From the NCBI GenBank assembly GCA_964429675.1, contig CAYSDF010000007.1, forward strand, positions 1 through 23,295: a DNA stretch of 23,295 nt, in the 5' to 3' direction. The DNA is from GWA2-44-9 sp964429675 (GTDB taxonomy: Bacteria; Patescibacteriota; Minisyncoccia; 2-02-FULL-40-12; GWA2-44-9). The translations under genes were made by a program, and so were the position numbers. The notes under the pieces were generated by a model. The model ran no database searches and was not told the DNA's origin. It worked only from the letters and a program-made list of their open reading frames with translations. Position 1 is the first letter of the stretch, and each line of letters begins with the position of its first letter. Shown one piece after another: positions 19,909 through 23,295 of this stretch.

Positions 19909-22458
19909 CTACTTCACCTCCTCAAGAGAAAGCGAGAATTCCTGGCCCTTTTTTATAGTTTTGTCCAAAATTTTCCTGGCTATAGCATTTTCTATTTTAT
20001 CCTTAATAGCTCTTTCCATCGGCCGGGCGCCAAACTGAGGATCAAAGCCGGCTTTGGAAATATAATCGATAACATCCTCGGTGGGTTTAAACATATATCC
20101 TTGCTTGGCCATTTGAACCACTAAGGTCTTAATCAATATCCTGGCTATGCTTCCTATCTGATCTTGGGTTAGAGGATGAAAAATAACAACCTCATCAAAT
20201 CTGTTCAAAAATTCTGGACTGAAATATTTCTGACTGATCAGAATATCGACAACTTTTTCTTTCTCCATAGATGGATCTATTCCTTGCTTAACCATGTCTC
20301 TTATATCAGCCGCTCCTGCATTGGAAGTCGCAATGATAATATTTTGTTCAAAATTAACTTTCCTACCGAAGACATCGGTTAACCGAGCCTCATCAAAAAC
20401 CTGTAAAAATATATTCAGAATATTTTTGTGGGCTTTTTCTATTTCATCCAGAAGTATCAAAGAGAATGGATTGTCTCTGACTTTAGTAACAAATTGACCG
20501 GGCTCGTTAGATCTTAGATTTCCCAAAAACCTGTCCAGTGATTCAATGTCCTGATATTCGGACATGTCAAAGCGTATCATCCTGTCTTCCGCTCCGTAGT
20601 AAATCTCCGCCAACAATTTAGCAGTTAAGGTTTTACCGACTCCAGTAGGTCCGATAAACAGGAACACCCCGGCAGGCTTGCCTCGCTTGCCCAGGCCCGC
20701 CCTTAGCCTTCTCATTGTAGCGGCAACAACCTCAACTGCCCGCTCCTGACCGACAAGCTGTTCATGCATTAATTTTTCCAAATTTTCCAGCTTATCCTTT
20801 TCTTCGCCGACAATAGGGCCCAGGGGGACTCCCGTTTTTCTGCTTACTACTTCGTTTACATCCTGGGCTAAAACAATCCAGCGCTTGTTATTTACGACAT
20901 ATGATACAACTTCCGACAGAAGATCCACTGCTTTCTCCGGAAAAGGAGTAGCTCTGATATACTTATCGGCGCCATCAATGATACTTTTTATAGCCCCGTA
21001 AGTAACTATTATCCCAAATCTAACTTCGGTAGATGGGATAATCTCCTCCATTATTTTAAGAGCCTGGCTCTTACTGGCCTCTTCCACATCCATCCGCTCA
21101 AAAAGACTTGCAACATCCGAACGGGTTTCTATAATTTTATGGAAACTTGCAGGATTCGTAGTTGCTAAAAACTGGACATTGGCTCCTTTCAGGTATGGGA
21201 CCAAAATCTCTGATATATCAATTCTACCCATCCCACCAATATCGCCTATGAAATTATGGAGATCCTTAATTACTAAGATAACATTCCCCGAACGGCTTGC
21301 TTCGTTAAATATATTTAATAAGACGTTCTGAACGTCAGAGATAGTCTTAGAAGACGAGGTTATTAAATTAGTATTAAGCTCAAATATTTTTTTATAGTTA
21401 AGTTCGGGAAGAGCCTGTCCATTGGCTATAATATCTGTAAAATCAAAAATCAGCCTATCCCTCCCGACTCCTTCTTCCCCGACAATAAGAATATTATTCT
21501 TGCCGGATCTCGATAATATCTGCTCCATTTCCTCTATCTCTTTATTACGGGTTGTAAGTCTGAATACTTCATGCGAAGAATCTATTTTATCCGTAAGATT
21601 GGTTGCAAAAGAATTTAAATAAGGAGAGTAGCCATATACCCAACCACGACCGATAGGAGGCTGGCGGAGAAGATTATCCAAACTCCAGAACTTCTTGCTC
21701 GCTCTCCAATAGTTCCAGATATGTTCATACCAGTCAGCTAATTCTTCAAGATCGTTCTTGTCCAGATCGAGATTTATAAGAAAAGTCCTGAATCCTTCGT
21801 TATAGTCAAATGATGCAGCCAAGATATCAAGTATGGATATACGGTATCCATTATGGCGACCTTTAGATGCTATCGCTTCCTTTAAAATACTCCCCACCTC
21901 ATCAGATATCTGTGTTTTATAAAAAATAGACGGCTTTAAACTAGTAGGGCTTGTCGGGCCTAATAGTTCGACAAGTTGGCTTTTTATATTATCGAAATCT
22001 GGGATAAGTCTTCTCATTACCTTAGCCGTCACCGGATAACTAAATATAGTCACAAGCAAAGCCCTTGCTGAAACTTTGTCTTCGCCCATCTTGCCAGACA
22101 AAGCAAAGGCTCTGTCGAACACGTCGGCCGCCTCAAACTCCAGCAATTCTGCGACATTATCGTTATCCCGAATTACTGGATATCGCAGATAATATCTGCC
22201 GAAAATTTCAAAAAACAGGACTGAAAAACCCAAAGGTAATAAAATAAACGACCAGCCGGCAAGGGCTTGTGAGGTAAGATAAAAATTAACTTTAAAAGTT
22301 GTCAGATTTTCTATCAGATTTTTAACGCCGAACAGCACTAGCATTAGTGATCCCAATCCTATGCAAAAGACTCTGCAAAATTTAAGCAGCCCTACAGGAA
22401 AAAGGCGATAGAAGACAACGGCATTGTATATTTGAGATTTTTTTAAATCAAAATTCAT
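19909..22458 (-). CDS. membrane-anchored ClpC-like AAA+ ATPase with degenerate first ATPase domain
   Basis: Two transmembrane helices (about 25-47 and 65-87) are followed by a Clp-N-like helical domain (about 105-215) and two AAA+ modules. In D1 the Walker A reads GEEGVGRD (327-334), lacking the K-T/S, and Walker B reads VILVIKDL (393-400), lacking the usual D-E. In D2 both are intact: GPTGVGKT (603-610) and LILLDE (667-672), with NRFD and GARPM sensor regions. The ClpP-docking IGF-type loop is not evident, so it may be a protease-independent unfoldase at the membrane. It follows a small membrane protein by 3 bases, in one operon. Confidence 0.85.
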   Translation of the reverse strand: MNFDLKKSQIYNAVVFYRLFPVGLLKFCRVFCIGLGSLMLVLFGVKNLIENLTTFKVNFYLTSQALAGWSFILLPLGFSVLFFEIFGRYYLRYPVIRDNDNVAELLEFEAADVFDRAFALSGKMGEDKVSARALLVTIFSYPVTAKVMRRLIPDFDNIKSQLVELLGPTSPTSLKPSIFYKTQISDEVGSILKEAIASKGRHNGYRISILDILAASFDYNEGFRTFLINLDLDKNDLEELADWYEHIWNYWRASKKFWSLDNLLRQPPIGRGWVYGYSPYLNSFATNLTDKIDSSHEVFRLTTRNKEIEEMEQILSRSGKNNILIVGEEGVGRDRLIFDFTDIIANGQALPELNYKKIFELNTNLITSSSKTISDVQNVLLNIFNEASRSGNVILVIKDLHNFIGDIGGMGRIDISEILVPYLKGANVQFLATTNPASFHKIIETRSDVASLFERMDVEEASKSQALKIMEEIIPSTEVRFGIIVTYGAIKSIIDGADKYIRATPFPEKAVDLLSEVVSYVVNNKRWIVLAQDVNEVVSRKTGVPLGPIVGEEKDKLENLEKLMHEQLVGQERAVEVVAATMRRLRAGLGKRGKPAGVFLFIGPTGVGKTLTAKLLAEIYYGAEDRMIRFDMSEYQDIESLDRFLGNLRSNEPGQFVTKVRDNPFSLILLDEIEKAHKNILNIFLQVFDEARLTDVFGRKVNFEQNIIIATSNAGAADIRDMVKQGIDPSMEKEKVVDILISQKYFSPEFLNRFDEVVIFHPLTQDQIGSIARILIKTLVVQMAKQGYMFKPTEDVIDYISKAGFDPQFGARPMERAIKDKIENAIARKILDKTIKKGQEFSLSLEEVK

Positions 22459-22461
22459 ATT

Positions 22462-22851
22462 CTAAAGAAGAAAACCGAGTCCATAAATTACGCATACTAA
22501 AGCGGCCAGCGGCCAGATTAGCCACAATCCAAGAAAAATAAGAGACCCTATATATGTGGCCGCTTCCATGATGAGGCCGGCAGTTATCACACATAATCTG
22601 ATGACAGCAGCAATCAGCCTTATATATGCGTCTATAATTGAATCGAGTATCTTATCCCCAAAATTTTTACTTTTTGCGCTGGCCAACTGAGACGGTTCCT
22701 GGCGATGCCAAGGAGCAAACAAAGTCTTGAAATGTTTGCCGATTAAAAACTTATGCCAAGTCGACTTGGCATAATTGTTCATTATGATGAGGATTTGGCC
22801 GGGAGCTATGGTAAAATGCCAATAAATGTATTTAATGAATATAGTCGCCAT
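22462..22851 (-). CDS. small membrane protein, partner of the AAA+ ATPase
   Basis: The 129-residue protein has aromatic, basic N-terminal sequence (MATIFIKYIYWHFTIAP and HFKTLFAPWHRQ) and two hydrophobic stretches in the C-terminal half (about 79-100 and 104-127). The family has no known function; from memory, such proteins occur just before ClpC-like ATPases in CPR genomes. I chose the ATG at 22851 because GGAG (22859-22862) lies 7 bases upstream; an in-frame ATG at 22890 would precede the apparent promoter. The gene likely works with the ATPase, perhaps as anchor or substrate receptor. Confidence 0.7.
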   Translation of the reverse strand: MATIFIKYIYWHFTIAPGQILIIMNNYAKSTWHKFLIGKHFKTLFAPWHRQEPSQLASAKSKNFGDKILDSIIDAYIRLIAAVIRLCVITAGLIMEAATYIGSLIFLGLWLIWPLAALVCVIYGLGFLL

Positions 22852-22880
22852 ACGAGAACTCCAATAAAAGCTACACTTTA

Positions 22881-22889
22881 ATGATACCA
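22881..22889 (-). promoter_or_regulatory. extended -10 promoter inside the divergent helicase start codon
   Basis: On the minus strand TGG-TATCAT forms an extended -10. Its TATCAT is the complement of the ATGATA that begins the helicase gene. The start near 22874 leaves a leader of about 22 bases that includes the GGAG ribosome binding site. The -35 is poor. Confidence 0.45.
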
Positions 22890-23295
22890 CAGGAGAAAAT
22901 CTTAGAAAATCTAAATGATAAACAGATCGAAGCCGTAAAGATTGTAGACGGGCCAGTTTTGGTTATTTCCGGGCCTGGATCGGGGAAGACAAGGTGTTTG
23001 ACCCATAGAGTCGCTTTTTTGATTTCTCAAGGTATCAAAGCAGACAGCATCCTGGCCGTTACCTTTACCAATAAGGCCGCTCAGGAGATGCGCGAACGAA
23101 TTACAAACCTCTCAATTGAGGTTAAACCTCAATTGAGACAGTTACTGCCTACTATCGGAACCTTCCACTCAATCTGCGTCAGAATACTAAGAAATGAGAT
23201 AGAGCGTCTGGGTTATAGCCGACACTTCAATATTTTTGACAGCGATGACCAGCTTGGCCTTGTCAAAAAAATAATGTCCGATCTTGAGCTAGACA
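22881..23295 (+). CDS. uvrD: UvrD/PcrA-type superfamily 1 DNA helicase, N-terminal part
   Basis: The gene is cut by the window end after about 138 codons. The Q-motif LNDKQIEAV (11-19), Walker A GPGSGKT (31-37), motif Ia with AVTFTNKAAQEM, and IGTFHSIC define the 1A domain of UvrD/PcrA/Rep helicases, which unwind DNA in repair and replication restart. Compared with relatives, a short extra segment (NLSIEVKPQLRQL) lies between the EMRERI helix and the IGTFHS motif. It is encoded by a perfect 12-bp inverted repeat (23110-23138). The ATG at 22881 is 29 bases from the divergent membrane-protein start; its own promoter is unclear. Confidence 0.93.
   Translation, partial: MIPQEKILENLNDKQIEAVKIVDGPVLVISGPGSGKTRCLTHRVAFLISQGIKADSILAVTFTNKAAQEMRERITNLSIEVKPQLRQLLPTIGTFHSICVRILRNEIERLGYSRHFNIFDSDDQLGLVKKIMSDLELD

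Overview
The window looks like a chromosomal segment of a Candidate Phyla Radiation (Patescibacteria, probably Parcubacteria-like) bacterium. I infer this from a very short IF-2, a membrane-tethered ClpC-like ATPase with a small membrane partner, an FnIII/DUF11 surface protein, several promoters that sit at or within a few bases of the start codon, and a serine recombinase whose last residues read the antisense strand of a tRNA. UGA and the other stops are used in the standard way, which argues against the UGA-glycine lineages. No rRNA and no CRISPR array were seen.

Layout. Positions 1-3029 (minus strand): tRNA-Cys (cut by the window edge), infB, a terminator, then a two-gene unit of peroxiredoxin and methyltransferase. 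Positions 3086-4019: tRNA-Ser with a repeat element at its 3' end, then a five-gene tRNA cluster (Arg, Lys, Leu, an odd class II tRNA with anticodon UAU, and a CAT tRNA) with a terminator, plus a 46-bp perfect palindrome overlapping the first tRNA. Positions 4024-5906: a secreted FnIII/DUF11 protein with a good promoter. Positions 5942-6334: tRNA-Ala(GGC) between a tRNA-linked repeat and a GC-rich nest of hairpins. Positions 6405-8584: an Ate-like aminoacyl-transferase and an Mpl-like murein ligase in one operon. Positions 8589-10875 (plus strand): tRNA-Arg, then cca, dut, tRNA-Pro and tRNA-Ala(CGC).

Positions about 10860-18050 look like an integrated element in tRNA-Ala(CGC): a large serine recombinase with a 61-codon gene overlapping its start, a MerR-type regulator with a palindromic operator inside its own promoter, a Panacea-domain antitoxin with an unassigned toxin candidate, and a two-gene restriction-modification system. 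In that system a PD-(D/E)XK nuclease domain and an N6-adenine methylase are fused and paired with a two-TRD specificity subunit, as in BcgI-type enzymes; no helicase motor subunit is present. These are the defence and stability genes of the island.

Positions 18178-23295: a Nudix hydrolase with promoter and terminator, a CAX cation/proton exchanger, the membrane AAA+ ATPase and its partner on the minus strand, and the start of a UvrD/PcrA helicase cut by the window end.

The most unusual signal is a pair of related hairpin elements at the 3' ends of tRNA-Ser and tRNA-Ala(GGC). They share a core, yet each carries an inverted copy of its own tRNA's T-arm and ends in a second copy of that tRNA's 3' end.
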